Below, one piece after another: positions 27,756 to 36,348 of a stretch of DNA of 64,000 nucleotides (its first letter is position 1; each line of letters opens with the position of its first letter). The notes under the pieces are model-generated. The model was not told the DNA's origin. It saw nothing but the letters and a program-made list of their open reading frames with translations, and ran no database searches. Source of the stretch: Fluviirhizobium alvei (GTDB taxonomy: Bacteria; Pseudomonadota; Alphaproteobacteria; Rhizobiales; Rhizobiaceae); NCBI RefSeq assembly GCF_030551875.1, contig NZ_JAUOZU010000003.1, positions 62,001 through 126,000 of the forward strand, read 5' to 3'. The position numbers and the translations under genes are program-made.

Positions 27756-28415
27756 ATGATCATGAATGACATCTCCACTCCTCAGACAGAGGAGTTGCCG
27801 AAGACACCGCGCCGACGCGGCCGTCCCAAACTGCGCACGGACGAGCAGATCCTTGCCATCATCATCAACGCCGCCTTCGGACGTGTTCTGAAGAACGGAT
27901 ATGGCGGCACCCATATGGATGATATCGCATTGGATTGCGGAATCTCCAAACGAACCCTCTATCGATTGGTGCCAAGCAAGCAGGAACTCTTTGCCATTCT
28001 GGTGACAGAGCATGGCAAGCTGATGATCGATGTTCCCGACGATCTTCCAACAGAACCGCCTGCCGAAATGCTCTATCGGATCTTCCGGACCGATCTTTCG
28101 CCAGAAGAAGAGCGAATGCGCGTGGGTTTCCTCGACATTTGCATGAGTGACGTCCGCCAATTCCCGGAACTTGGTACAATTATCAAGCGCCAGGGCGCCA
28201 TGCGCTCGAAAGCTGCTCTGACAGCCTGGTTCGAGCGCTGCCATCAGGCAGGCACATTGAACTTGCCGGACCGGGATCGGGCAGCCAAGATGCTGATGGA
28301 TATGGTTTTCGGCGCAGCCTCCTTCAAGACGGGCCAGGGCACTGAATGGCCCGGAGATGAAAATCGCTCCGCCTATATGCGCGCCTGCATCGATGTTTTC
28401 GTCAGGGGCCACTGA
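27756..28415 (+). CDS. TetR family transcriptional regulator
   Basis: A 219-aa regulator with a basic N-terminal extension (PKTPRRRGRPKLRTDEQ) and a TetR helix-turn-helix: ILAIIINAAFGRVLKNGYGGTHMDDIALDCGISKRTLYRLVPSKQELF. The C-terminal ligand domain resembles AefR-like members (FGAASFKTGQG near the end), and the ligand is unknown. It is divergent from the glutamate-synthase-like gene, which may be its target. The start is uncertain: ATG 27756 has AAGGG ten bases upstream, while ATG 27738 and 27762 are also in frame. Confidence 0.88.
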   Translation: MIMNDISTPQTEELPKTPRRRGRPKLRTDEQILAIIINAAFGRVLKNGYGGTHMDDIALDCGISKRTLYRLVPSKQELFAILVTEHGKLMIDVPDDLPTEPPAEMLYRIFRTDLSPEEERMRVGFLDICMSDVRQFPELGTIIKRQGAMRSKAALTAWFERCHQAGTLNLPDRDRAAKMLMDMVFGAASFKTGQGTEWPGDENRSAYMRACIDVFVRGH

Positions 28416-28462
28416 AAGCCAGATCTCCCGGAACAAACAACGGGAAACCATCGGGACTGGAA

Positions 28463-28489
28463 TGCGGGGACGACAAGGCCGTCCCCGCA
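28463..28489. terminator. Hairpin between convergent TetR and EF-hand genes
   Basis: TGCGGGGACG / CGTCCCCGCA pair perfectly over ten bases around a 7-base loop, in the 79-base gap between two convergent stops. There is no T-run on either side, so it is a probable bidirectional terminator only. Confidence 0.55.
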
Positions 28490-28494
28490 GATGT

Positions 28495-29118
28495 TCAGAC
28501 GCTCGCCGTGCTTTCTTCGGCCTCAGCTGTCAGGTCATCATACTGCCCCATGGGCGGTGCGCCTGGAGGCGGTCCCATCGGCGGCTGAGACATGCCGGCC
28601 GCCAGCTGTTCCTCGGTGATGGAGCCTGTGCCTTCCGTATCCATCGATTCGAAGAAGGCCGTCGCCTGTTCCTCGGTAACGTCTTCCGGCATCGCAGCCA
28701 GGAACTCATCCTGCGAAACAGTGCCATCCTGGTTGGTATCGAGCGAATCGAAGATCTCGGCGACCTCCTCTTCGCTGGCGCCACCACCGCCGGCGCCACC
28801 GGACGGCGGCGGCGGCATCATGCCGCTCTGACCGTTCATCTGCATCAGGACATCCATCGCCTGCGATGACATCCGGCTTTCCGGCGCCTGATCGACCGCA
28901 CTCGAAAACTGGTCGAAACTGATCGAACCGGTTCCTTCGGTATCAATCGAGGCGTAAAGCTTGGAAGCCTGTTCCTCACTGATCTCTTTTGGCCGCGCCG
29001 AGACGAATTCGCTTTCGGTGACCTTTCCGTCACTGTCGGAATCCGTCTTGGAGAACATGTTTTTCTGCATCTGGTAATAGGCAGCATTGCTGCCGGACAC
29101 GCTTGATGTCGTGCTCAT
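28495..29118 (-). CDS. EF-hand calcium-binding protein with four loops
   Basis: A 207-aa acidic protein with four EF-hand-like loops in two pairs: residues 26-37 (DSDSDGKVTESE), 59-70 (DTEGTGSISFDQ), 127-138 (DTNQDGTVSQDE) and 160-171 (DTEGTGSITEEQ). Loops 1 and 3 are canonical, ending in Glu; loops 2 and 4 end in Gln and probably bind calcium weakly. A Gly/Pro-rich linker (MMPPPPSGGAGGGGAS) joins the halves. No signal peptide is seen; the N terminus is Ser/Thr-rich, as in XopAW-like EF-hand proteins, but there is no secretion system nearby. Could be a cytoplasmic calcium buffer or an exported protein. Confidence 0.85.
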   Translation of the reverse strand: MSTTSSVSGSNAAYYQMQKNMFSKTDSDSDGKVTESEFVSARPKEISEEQASKLYASIDTEGTGSISFDQFSSAVDQAPESRMSSQAMDVLMQMNGQSGMMPPPPSGGAGGGGASEEEVAEIFDSLDTNQDGTVSQDEFLAAMPEDVTEEQATAFFESMDTEGTGSITEEQLAAGMSQPPMGPPPGAPPMGQYDDLTAEAEESTASV

Positions 29119-29409
29119 GGGAGTCCTCGTTCAAAGTGTTTGCCGCTTGCGTCACCGGACTCATCACCGACCGGGACGTGTAAACGCTAGGCTGATTTGC
29201 CGAAGATTGTCAAAATCGATTTGAATTTTTGTTTTATTTTTTCCAAATTTTTGGCTTATTTTTCCAATAATTGAAACTATAATTGGCCATGATGTTTCTA
29301 TAATACCAATTGATAGAATTATTTTTTCTTTTCGTTTCTTAATTCCCGCAATTTCCGCTCGCCTTGCCCGGCCGATCGGCCTACCAATGGCAACACAGGA
29401 GATCGGACG
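29119..29409. other. AT-rich intergenic region before the amidase gene
   Basis: This 291-base gap between divergent genes contains a strikingly AT-rich block at about 29210-29340 in otherwise high-GC DNA. The block includes TAATACCAATTG (29301-29312), related to the ATACCAAT element seen upstream of the sugar-acid genes. It probably holds both promoters. No coding frame or RNA gene was recognised in it. Confidence 0.5.
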
Positions 29410-30819
29410 ATGGACATTCATGATTTGTCGGCGGCAGCGCTATCGGAAATGATCAGGTCACGGCGGCTGTCCTGCTGCGATGTGATGATCCATTTCCTGG
29501 ACAGGATCGAGCGTCTGAACGGTACGCTGAATGCCATTGTCAGCCTCCGCGATCGTCAGGAACTTCTAGCCGATGCCGATCTCGCCGATCAGGATCTTCG
29601 CCAGGGTCATTGGCGCGGGCCACTGCACGGTTTTCCCTTTGCCATCAAGGATCTTTCGGAAGCCGCCGGCCTGCCCTGCTCCTATGGCTCGCGCATTCAT
29701 GCCGGCTTTCTGCCCGATTACGACGATATCCACGTCGCCCGCATTCGCGCCGCCGGCGCCATTCTGATCGGCAAGACCAATGCTCCTGAAATGGGCCTCG
29801 GCTCGCAGACCTATAACGAGGTTTTCGGCGTCACCCGCAATCCATGGAACACCGCGTTCACCGTCGGCGGGTCGAGCGGCGGCGCGGCAGCGGCGCTTGC
29901 CGCGCGGCTGGTTCCGCTCGCCGATGGCAGCGACATGATGGGGTCGCTCCGCAATCCCGCCGCCTTCACCAACATCGTCGGCTACCGGCCGAGTTACGGT
30001 CTCGTTCCGTCATTGTCCAACGAACTCTTCCTCGGCACCCTTGCGGTCAACGGGCCAATGGGCCAGTCGGTCGCCGATGTCGAGATGCTGCTCGCCATCC
30101 AGTCCGGTCGCGACCCGCGCGATCCTTTCTCCTGGTCGCCGCAAGCCTCGGCTCCGGATTATCTCGCGCTGCCGCTCAGGATCGGCTGGCTCGGCGACTA
30201 TAATGGCTACCTGCCGTTCGAACCCGGTGTTCTGGATCTCTGCCGCCAAAGCCTCGAAACCTTCCGTCAGCTTGGAATGGAGGTCGAGGATGTCGCGATC
30301 GGTTTCGACATGGATCGCCTCTGGCGCGCCTGGAAGGTGCTGCGCCATGCGCTGGTGGCCGGCGGTCAGGCAAACGACTATGCTGATCCGGCGCGTCGAG
30401 CGCTGATGAAGCCGGAGCTGGTCTGGGAAATCGAGAATGGCCAGGCACTCTCGGCCGCGGACTTCTATGACGCGTCGATGACGCGCAGCGACTGGTACCG
30501 CCGCATGCTGGAACTATTCGAACGATACGATGCGCTGATCCTTCCAACCACGCAGGTCTTCCCCTTTCCCGCCGAATGGCACTGGCCGGAATGGATCGAT
30601 GGCCGCAGCATGGATACCTATCACCGCTGGATGGAGGTGGTGATCGGCCCGACCATGGCAGGCCTTCCGGTCGCCGCCATGCCCGCCGGTTTCTCTGCCG
30701 ATCACCGCCCGACCGGTATCCAGATCATCGGCCGACCGCAGGGCGACCGACAGTTGCTGGCGCTTGCCAAGGCCTATGAAACGGCCAGCGGCTGGCTTGA
30801 TCGCAAACCCGCTCTCTGA
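29410..30819 (+). CDS. Amidase signature family enzyme
   Basis: A 469-aa amidase with the Ser-cisSer-Lys triad: Lys80 in FAIKDLSEAAG, the cis-Ser in GGSSGGAAAAL at residues 155-156, and the nucleophile Ser179 in GSDMMGSLRNPAAF. The last motif departs from the usual G-T-D-x-G-G-S, with Met-Met in place of the Gly pair, but the Ser is kept. The C terminus has MPAGFSADHRPTGIQIIGRP, typical of the family. It hydrolyses an amide, but the substrate is unknown. It is not a GatA, since gatB and gatC are not near. An AT-rich region lies upstream. Confidence 0.9.
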   Translation: MDIHDLSAAALSEMIRSRRLSCCDVMIHFLDRIERLNGTLNAIVSLRDRQELLADADLADQDLRQGHWRGPLHGFPFAIKDLSEAAGLPCSYGSRIHAGFLPDYDDIHVARIRAAGAILIGKTNAPEMGLGSQTYNEVFGVTRNPWNTAFTVGGSSGGAAAALAARLVPLADGSDMMGSLRNPAAFTNIVGYRPSYGLVPSLSNELFLGTLAVNGPMGQSVADVEMLLAIQSGRDPRDPFSWSPQASAPDYLALPLRIGWLGDYNGYLPFEPGVLDLCRQSLETFRQLGMEVEDVAIGFDMDRLWRAWKVLRHALVAGGQANDYADPARRALMKPELVWEIENGQALSAADFYDASMTRSDWYRRMLELFERYDALILPTTQVFPFPAEWHWPEWIDGRSMDTYHRWMEVVIGPTMAGLPVAAMPAGFSADHRPTGIQIIGRPQGDRQLLALAKAYETASGWLDRKPAL

Positions 30820-30846
30820 AAAAATCGCCTCGCAGCATTTTTCGCC

Positions 30847-30877
30847 TTGTCTCTCTAGTGACTAGAGGGTGTAGGCC
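30847..30877 (+). promoter_or_regulatory. MerR-type (ZntR/CadR-like) promoter of the metal ATPase
   Basis: A -35 TTGTCT (30847-30852) and a weak -10 TAGGCC (30872-30877) are separated by 19 bases, the overlong spacer typical of MerR-activated promoters. Inside the spacer CTCTAGTGACTAGAG (30853-30867) is a 15-base palindrome with only its centre unpaired, followed by GGGTGTA as in many MerR-family metal operators. Confidence 0.75.
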
Positions 30878-30902
30878 GAAAACATGCAGCAGGAGAATCG
30901 TG

Positions 30903-33161
30903 ATGACAAAGACGGAGAATACCAGGCGCTACCGGGTCGATGGCATGGATTGCGCGTCCTGTGCGACCAAGATCGACACGGCCGTGCGCAAACTTCCCGG
31001 AATCGAGGATGTGCGCGTTTCGGCCACCGCCGGGACCATGACGGTTGCAACCACCAGCGCTGAGAGCTTCGCGGGGGTCGAAAAAACCGTGCGGCAGCTT
31101 GGCTACAAACTCTTCCCGCGCGATGGCGCCGACAGAGCCGAGAGCCAGAGTGCGTCCGCCGATCCGTCCTGCCATTGCGACCATGATCACGAAGCCCATC
31201 ATCACGATCATGCGCACCATCACCATGAGGATGACAAGGCTGAGGCCATCGGCCTTCATGGACATGATCATGACGAGGAAGACGACCCATGGTGGAAGAG
31301 CCGGAAAGCGCGCCTTGCGCTCCTGAGCGGTCTCGCCCTGGTACTCGCCTATGCTGTCGGCCTCATCTATCCCGATGTCGCACCTTATGCCTTTGCCATT
31401 GCCATGCTGGCCGGTCTTGTGCCGATCGCCCGGCGTGCGCTGGCGGCCATGCTGGCCGGCATACCCTTCACCATCGAGACATTGATGACGATTGCCGCCA
31501 TCGGCGCCGTTCTCATCGATGCCGGTGAAGAGGCGGCCGTGGTGGTGTTCCTCTTCCTGGTCGGCGAACTGCTCGAAGGCATTGCCGCCGGCCGCGCCCG
31601 CACCTCCATCCGCGCGCTGACAGACCTCGTGCCCCGCACCGCCCAGCTTGAAGACAAAGGCCAGTTGCGCGAAGTCGCAGCCGAAACGCTGGCGCTCGGC
31701 TCCATCATCCTCGTGCGCCCCGGCGAACGCATTGCCGCCGATGGCGAAATTGTCGCGGGCGAAAGTTCCATCAACGAGGCGCCGGTCACGGGTGAAAGCA
31801 CGCCGGTGCGGAAGACGGCCGGCGAGAGCGTGTTTGCCGGCACCGTCAATGGCGATGCGGCACTGCGCGTACGGGTCACCGCCACCGCAGCCGACAATAC
31901 CATTGCCCGTGTCATCCGGCTGGTGGAGGAGGCACAGGAGGCCAAGAGCCCGACCGAACGCTTCATCGACCGGTTTTCGCGCTATTATACGCCGGGCGTG
32001 CTGCTCGCCGGCCTGCTGGTGGCCGTGCTGCCGCCGCTGCTTTTCGGCCTCGCCTGGAGCGAATGGATCTACAAGGGCCTCGCGGTGCTCCTGATCGGCT
32101 GCCCCTGCGCTCTGGTGATCTCCACCCCGGCGGCCATTGCGGCTGCCCTGTCCGCCGGCGCCCGCCGCGGCCTGCTTCTCAAGGGCGGCGCCGTACTCGA
32201 GCAGCTTCGCCATATCGACACGATCGCTTTCGACAAGACGGGAACCCTGACCGAAGGCAAGCCAACCGTCACCGACATCATTCCGGTCAGTGCGAGCGAG
32301 ACCGACATTCTGGTCCGCGCAGCCGCGCTAGAGGCGGGATCGAGCCATCCTCTGGCCCTCGCCATTCTCGCGCGCGCCGCCCAGTCCGGACTGGTGCCGC
32401 CGATTGCGACGGATGCGCGCGCGCTTGGTGGCAAGGGTGTCGAAGCCACCGTGAATGGCGAGCGGCTCTTCTTGGGTTCGCCCCGCGCTGCCGCCGAACG
32501 GACCGCCCTTCCGCCACAAATCGCCCAGACGATCGAGGATCTGCACGGCGCCGGCAAGACCGTTTCGGTACTGCTCATCGATGGAACCCTCGCCGGTGCA
32601 ATCGCCATGCGCGACGAACCGCGCGCCGATGCGGCTGCCGGACTTCGCACCCTGAAACAGGCCGGGATCCGCCTGGTCATGCTGACCGGTGACAACCGCC
32701 GCACCGCCGAGGCAATCGGCGCATCACTCGGCATGGACGAGATCCGGTCCGAACTGTTGCCGGAAGACAAGCAGCGGATCGTTTCGGAACTCAAAAGTGC
32801 CGGCCGCAGGGTCGCGAAAGTCGGTGATGGCATCAATGATGCGCCGGCGCTCGCCGCAGCCGATGTCGGCATTGCCATGGGCGGCGGCACCGATGTGGCG
32901 CTCGAAACGGCGGACGCGGCCATCCTTCATGGCCGTATCGGCGATATCTCCCGCATGATTACGCTTTCCAAACGAACCATGGGCAACATCGTCGAGAACA
33001 TCACCATCGCGCTCGGGCTGAAGGCGGTTTTTCTCGTCACCACCATTCTGGGCGTTACCGGCCTCTGGCCGGCAATCCTCGCCGACACCGGCGCCACCGT
33101 GCTGGTGACGATCAATGCCCTGCGACTGCTGTCCAACCGCTGGATGGACAGGGAGAAATGA
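30903..33161 (+). CDS. zntA: Zn/Cd/Pb-exporting P1B-type ATPase
   Basis: A 752-aa heavy-metal ATPase of the inner membrane. An N-terminal HMA domain carries GMDCASC (Cys17, Cys20). A His-rich stretch (CDHDHEAHHHDHAHHHHEDD, about residues 95-114) follows and likely binds Zn. Then come eight membrane segments, the CPC metal site (Cys400-Pro-Cys402), the phosphorylated Asp444 in DKTGTLTEG, and GDGINDAPALAAADVGIAMG. CPC with the His-rich N terminus points to the ZntA/CadA group rather than copper pumps. ATG 30903 has AGGAG upstream. The MerR-like operator before it suggests metal-induced expression, though no merR gene is near. Confidence 0.94.
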   Translation: MTKTENTRRYRVDGMDCASCATKIDTAVRKLPGIEDVRVSATAGTMTVATTSAESFAGVEKTVRQLGYKLFPRDGADRAESQSASADPSCHCDHDHEAHHHDHAHHHHEDDKAEAIGLHGHDHDEEDDPWWKSRKARLALLSGLALVLAYAVGLIYPDVAPYAFAIAMLAGLVPIARRALAAMLAGIPFTIETLMTIAAIGAVLIDAGEEAAVVVFLFLVGELLEGIAAGRARTSIRALTDLVPRTAQLEDKGQLREVAAETLALGSIILVRPGERIAADGEIVAGESSINEAPVTGESTPVRKTAGESVFAGTVNGDAALRVRVTATAADNTIARVIRLVEEAQEAKSPTERFIDRFSRYYTPGVLLAGLLVAVLPPLLFGLAWSEWIYKGLAVLLIGCPCALVISTPAAIAAALSAGARRGLLLKGGAVLEQLRHIDTIAFDKTGTLTEGKPTVTDIIPVSASETDILVRAAALEAGSSHPLALAILARAAQSGLVPPIATDARALGGKGVEATVNGERLFLGSPRAAAERTALPPQIAQTIEDLHGAGKTVSVLLIDGTLAGAIAMRDEPRADAAAGLRTLKQAGIRLVMLTGDNRRTAEAIGASLGMDEIRSELLPEDKQRIVSELKSAGRRVAKVGDGINDAPALAAADVGIAMGGGTDVALETADAAILHGRIGDISRMITLSKRTMGNIVENITIALGLKAVFLVTTILGVTGLWPAILADTGATVLVTINALRLLSNRWMDREK

Positions 33162-33274
33162 GTTCGGGATGAGCCATCCCTTCCATCTCCGCCCGGAATG
33201 GGCAAAATACGGTACCGACCGCGCGCTGCCAATTTGGATGCAACGATAGGCGCGCGGCAGAGAACAGGAATGCG

Positions 33275-34177
33275 ATGGCCAGGACAGACGAACGTTTCCG
33301 GGAGGCTTTCAACGAAGCGCTACTCCTTTGCGCGACAATGAAGCCGGGCGACCAGCTGCCCTCCGAAAAGGAACTGGCAACCCGCCTTGACGTGAGCCGC
33401 ACCGTCGTTCGCGCGATCCTCGACCGGCTTCGCGAGGCCGGAATCATCACTTGGGAAGGCAGGAACAAGCACTTGAACCGATTGCCCCTGGAGAGCGATC
33501 GGCTGGCAATCCAGGACGGACAGCTCGACGAGCAGCAGCTCGAACGGCAGTTTCTCGACTGGATCCTGCGTTTCGACGTCGCACCCGGCACAGCGCTCAA
33601 TGTCTCGGAGCTTCGGCGGCGTTTTCCGGTGACGCCGCATATGCTGCACGAATTCCTGGCCTCCCTCAGCCGGTTCGGTCTCGTCCGCAGACGGCCGAAG
33701 GGCGGCTGGGAACTGGTGGGCTTCACGCGCGAATTCGCAGTCGAACTCTCGGAATTCCGCATGGTGCTGGAGCTCAACGCCGTGGCGCATCTCGTTGAAT
33801 TGCCCGAGACCGATCCGATCTGGGAGAAACTCGATCGCCTCGAGCAGGAGCACAGAGCGCTCGCCGCCGAGATCGATACCCGTTACCACGATTTTTCTCT
33901 GCTCGACGAAGCCTTCCACACCACCATCGGCAGTGCGGTGAAAAACCGTTTCGCTGCCGAGTTCCAGAAGATCATCTCGCTGATCTTCCACTACCATTTT
34001 CAATGGGACAAGACCCACGAGCGGCAGCGCAACGAAGCGGCGATCGGCGAACATCTGCGGCTGATCGCGGCCTTGAAGGCGCGGGATGCCAAGGCCGCAG
34101 CAGAAGCTGCCTCGGATCATCTGAAGACATCCAAGCAAACCCTGCTCTCGTCGCTGCGCGTCAACGCCTTGGCGTAG
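33275..34177 (+). CDS. GntR/FCD regulator with two winged-helix segments
   Basis: A 300-aa regulator. Residues about 20-68 are a GntR winged helix (MKPGDQLPSEKELATRLDVSRTVVRAILDRLREAGIITWEG). A second stretch at about 104-150 (VAPGTALNVSELRRRFPVTPHMLHEFLASLSRFGLVRRRPKGG) looks like another, degenerate copy, followed by an FCD-type ligand domain (FRMVLELNAVAHLVELPE, LLDEAFHTTIGSAVKNR, HLRLIAALKARDAKAAAEAASDHL). FCD regulators such as UxuR/ExuR respond to sugar acids. It stands at the edge of a sugar-acid gene cluster, convergent with the kinase gene, and is the likely regulator of it. Confidence 0.87.
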   Translation: MARTDERFREAFNEALLLCATMKPGDQLPSEKELATRLDVSRTVVRAILDRLREAGIITWEGRNKHLNRLPLESDRLAIQDGQLDEQQLERQFLDWILRFDVAPGTALNVSELRRRFPVTPHMLHEFLASLSRFGLVRRRPKGGWELVGFTREFAVELSEFRMVLELNAVAHLVELPETDPIWEKLDRLEQEHRALAAEIDTRYHDFSLLDEAFHTTIGSAVKNRFAAEFQKIISLIFHYHFQWDKTHERQRNEAAIGEHLRLIAALKARDAKAAAEAASDHLKTSKQTLLSSLRVNALA

Positions 34178-34193
34178 CGCAGCGATATTTCGG

Positions 34194-35087
34194 TTATTTC
34201 GGCATTGCCACGATGGCGCCCGGCAACGTCACGACATGGCGGGCAAGATCATGCGCCTCGGCAATGCAGGTCCGTTCGTCGCGCCCCATGGCGAACGCCG
34301 CCAGATAGGCACCGTTGAAACTGTCGCCCGCAGCTGTTGTGTCCACCACCCGCTCGGCCTTCGGGAAGAGTGGCAACGGTCCGAGGTCGGGATCGAGCGC
34401 CCTTGGCCCTTCCTCGCCCCGCTTGAGCGCACCCCTTTTGCAACCGGATCCGCGCAGGCGCAAAAGCACCGCCTCCTCGCCTCGATCGCCGAACAGCGCC
34501 ATCTCGTCGTCAACCGACGGGAAACCGATATCGGCGAGCTGCCAGGCCTCGCCGACGATCCGCCTTGCCTCGTCTCGGCTCTCCCAGAGCGCCGGCCGAT
34601 AGTTGGAATCGAAGGCAAACAGGCTTCCCCTGCCTCTCAAGGCTTTGATCCGGTTGAGAAGCTTCTGACGCGCCTCGCTTGACAGGATCGCCAGTGTGAT
34701 CGCCGATAGATAGAGGATATCGGCCCCATCGAGCGCCGTAAGCTCGGTTTCGTCCTCGAACAGATGGCGGGCGGCAGACTGGCTGCGCCAATAGGAAAAA
34801 CTGCGCTCTCCCCGTTCGTCGGTCTTGACGGCATAGAGACCGATATTGTGCACGCGATCGCTGTAGATGAAGGAAACATCAAGCCCTTCCGACAGGGCAA
34901 AGGCCCGGCAATCGACCGACAGGGGATCGACACCCAGACGCGTGACATAGGCGACCTCATGCTCAGGTCCGAGGCTCCGGCGGCAATAAACAGCGGTGTT
35001 GAACGTATCGCCGGCAAAACCCACCGCATAGCCAGTTGTTCCCGAACGAAGCTCGCCCATCACTTCGCCAACACACACCAATTTCAT
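34194..35087 (-). CDS. kdgK: PfkB-family sugar kinase, likely 2-keto-3-deoxygluconate kinase
   Basis: A 297-aa ribokinase-family enzyme. The N-terminal CVGEVMGELRSG and GFAGDTFNTAVYCRRSLGP resemble KDG kinases (the phrase GGDTxNTAxYxAR is typical of KdgK). The C-terminal PfkB signature DTTAAGDSFNGAYLAAF contains the catalytic Asp. KdgK phosphorylates 2-keto-3-deoxygluconate to KDPG, joining uronate breakdown to the Entner-Doudoroff route. It is divergent from the UxaB-like gene with only 69 bases between, so both may share a control region. It is convergent with the GntR gene, 16 bases apart. Confidence 0.86.
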   Translation of the reverse strand: MKLVCVGEVMGELRSGTTGYAVGFAGDTFNTAVYCRRSLGPEHEVAYVTRLGVDPLSVDCRAFALSEGLDVSFIYSDRVHNIGLYAVKTDERGERSFSYWRSQSAARHLFEDETELTALDGADILYLSAITLAILSSEARQKLLNRIKALRGRGSLFAFDSNYRPALWESRDEARRIVGEAWQLADIGFPSVDDEMALFGDRGEEAVLLRLRGSGCKRGALKRGEEGPRALDPDLGPLPLFPKAERVVDTTAAGDSFNGAYLAAFAMGRDERTCIAEAHDLARHVVTLPGAIVAMPK

Positions 35088-35122
35088 TGCGGATTCCCTT
35101 GAGAAGGCAGAAACAGTCTTTT

Positions 35123-35141
35123 ATGATAAAATACCAATCAT
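35123..35141. promoter_or_regulatory. Candidate operator 1 in the kdgK / reductase divergent promoter
   Basis: ATGATAAAATACCAATCAT has 5-base inverted arms (ATGAT/ATCAT) and contains the 13-mer ATAAAATACCAAT that recurs upstream of the alcohol dehydrogenase gene. Its complement ATTGGTAT matches the half-site of UxuR/ExuR operators (ATTGGTATACCAAT), which fits the adjacent GntR/FCD regulator. Confidence 0.55.
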
Positions 35142-35156
35142 CATGAGACTCAAGCC

Positions 35157-36260
35157 ATGTCAATCACTCCGATCCTGCAGTTCGGCACCAGTCGCTTCCT
35201 TCAGGCCCATGTCGATCTTTTCATTTCCGAAGCCATGCAGCAGGATCAGGCGATCGGTCCCATAACAGTGGTGCAATCGAGCGGCGATGTCGAGCGCGCC
35301 CGCCGCCTCGCCGCTCTCGCGCATCCCGACGGATACGGGGTCAGGATCGAGGGGCTGGTTGATGGCAAACCCGTCCGCCAGGAAACAACCGTGACCTCGG
35401 TTATCCGAACCATGAGCACTACGACCGACTGGGATGAAATCGGCCGCATCTTTGTCGAGGAGGTCGAGATTGTCCTGTCGAACACGGGCGATCAGGGCTA
35501 CTTCGCCAAGCCTGCCGATGAAAAACGCACCTATGATCAGGCGATGTCCTTTCCCGCCAAGCTGGCGCTGCTGCTGGAGAAACGGCTTCTTGCCGGAGGC
35601 AAGCCTCTCCAGATCATGCCGACCGAACTCATTGCCGGCAACGGTCGCGTGCTGCGGCAGCATGTGCTGACAAATGCCCGACGCCATTCCGATGCGCTGG
35701 CCGACTGGATTGCCTCCGATGTCCTCTTCGTCAATTCGCTCGTCGACCGCATCGTCTCCGAACCGCTCGAACCGGCTGGCGCGGTCGCCGAACCCTATGC
35801 GCTTTGGGCCATCGAACGAAGCGACGGGTTGAAGGCCCCCTGCACCCATCCGTCCGTTCAGATTGTCGACGACCTCGGACCGATCGAGCGGCGCAAGCTC
35901 TACATTCTCAATCTCGGCCATACCTATCTTGTCGGCCGGTGGCTCCAGAGCGATCGCCAGGCCCAATATGTTCGCGACCTGATGGCCGATCCGGTCGCTC
36001 GCGCCGATCTCGAACAGCTTTACCGTGAGGAAGTTCTGCCGGTCTTCCGGGCCGTTGGTGACATGGAGGCTGAGGCCTATGTTGCGACAACGCTCGACCG
36101 TTTCGCCAATCCTTATCTCGCCCACAAGCTTGCCGATATCGCCCAGAACCATAGCCAGAAGCTTGAACGGCGTATCTTGGCCTTCATGGATTGGGCAAAG
36201 GCAAATGGTACGGCTGTCGACCAGCCCTGCCTCGAGCAGGTGCTGAAATCCTTCGCATAG
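35157..36260 (+). CDS. UxaB-like tagaturonate/fructuronate reductase (mannitol dehydrogenase family)
   Basis: A 367-aa NAD-dependent polyol/uronate dehydrogenase. N-terminal ILQFGTSRFLQAHVDLFI is the Rossmann start typical of the family; EIVLSNTGDQGYF and IMPTELIAGNGRVLRQHVL follow; RRKLYILNLGHTYLVG holds the catalytic Lys with Asn/His of the K-x4-N-x2-H pattern. It is about 110 residues shorter than E. coli UxaB, so the exact substrate is uncertain. In the cluster it would interconvert tagaturonate and altronate, feeding UxaA. Confidence 0.82.
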   Translation: MSITPILQFGTSRFLQAHVDLFISEAMQQDQAIGPITVVQSSGDVERARRLAALAHPDGYGVRIEGLVDGKPVRQETTVTSVIRTMSTTTDWDEIGRIFVEEVEIVLSNTGDQGYFAKPADEKRTYDQAMSFPAKLALLLEKRLLAGGKPLQIMPTELIAGNGRVLRQHVLTNARRHSDALADWIASDVLFVNSLVDRIVSEPLEPAGAVAEPYALWAIERSDGLKAPCTHPSVQIVDDLGPIERRKLYILNLGHTYLVGRWLQSDRQAQYVRDLMADPVARADLEQLYREEVLPVFRAVGDMEAEAYVATTLDRFANPYLAHKLADIAQNHSQKLERRILAFMDWAKANGTAVDQPCLEQVLKSFA

Positions 36261-36320
36261 ACGGCCGCATCCGCTCCGGATGGAGCTGAAAGACGTTGTC
36301 ATTCCCTATTGTCTATTATA

Positions 36321-36333
36321 ATAAAATACCAAT
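36321..36333 (+). promoter_or_regulatory. Candidate operator 2 before the alcohol dehydrogenase gene
   Basis: ATAAAATACCAAT is an exact copy of the 13-mer in the kdgK/reductase promoter, 15 bases before ATG 36349 and overlapping the region just ahead of the AGGAGG ribosome binding site. A repressor here would block initiation or elongation. Confidence 0.5.
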
Positions 36334-36348
36334 ATCGCAGGAGGATGC

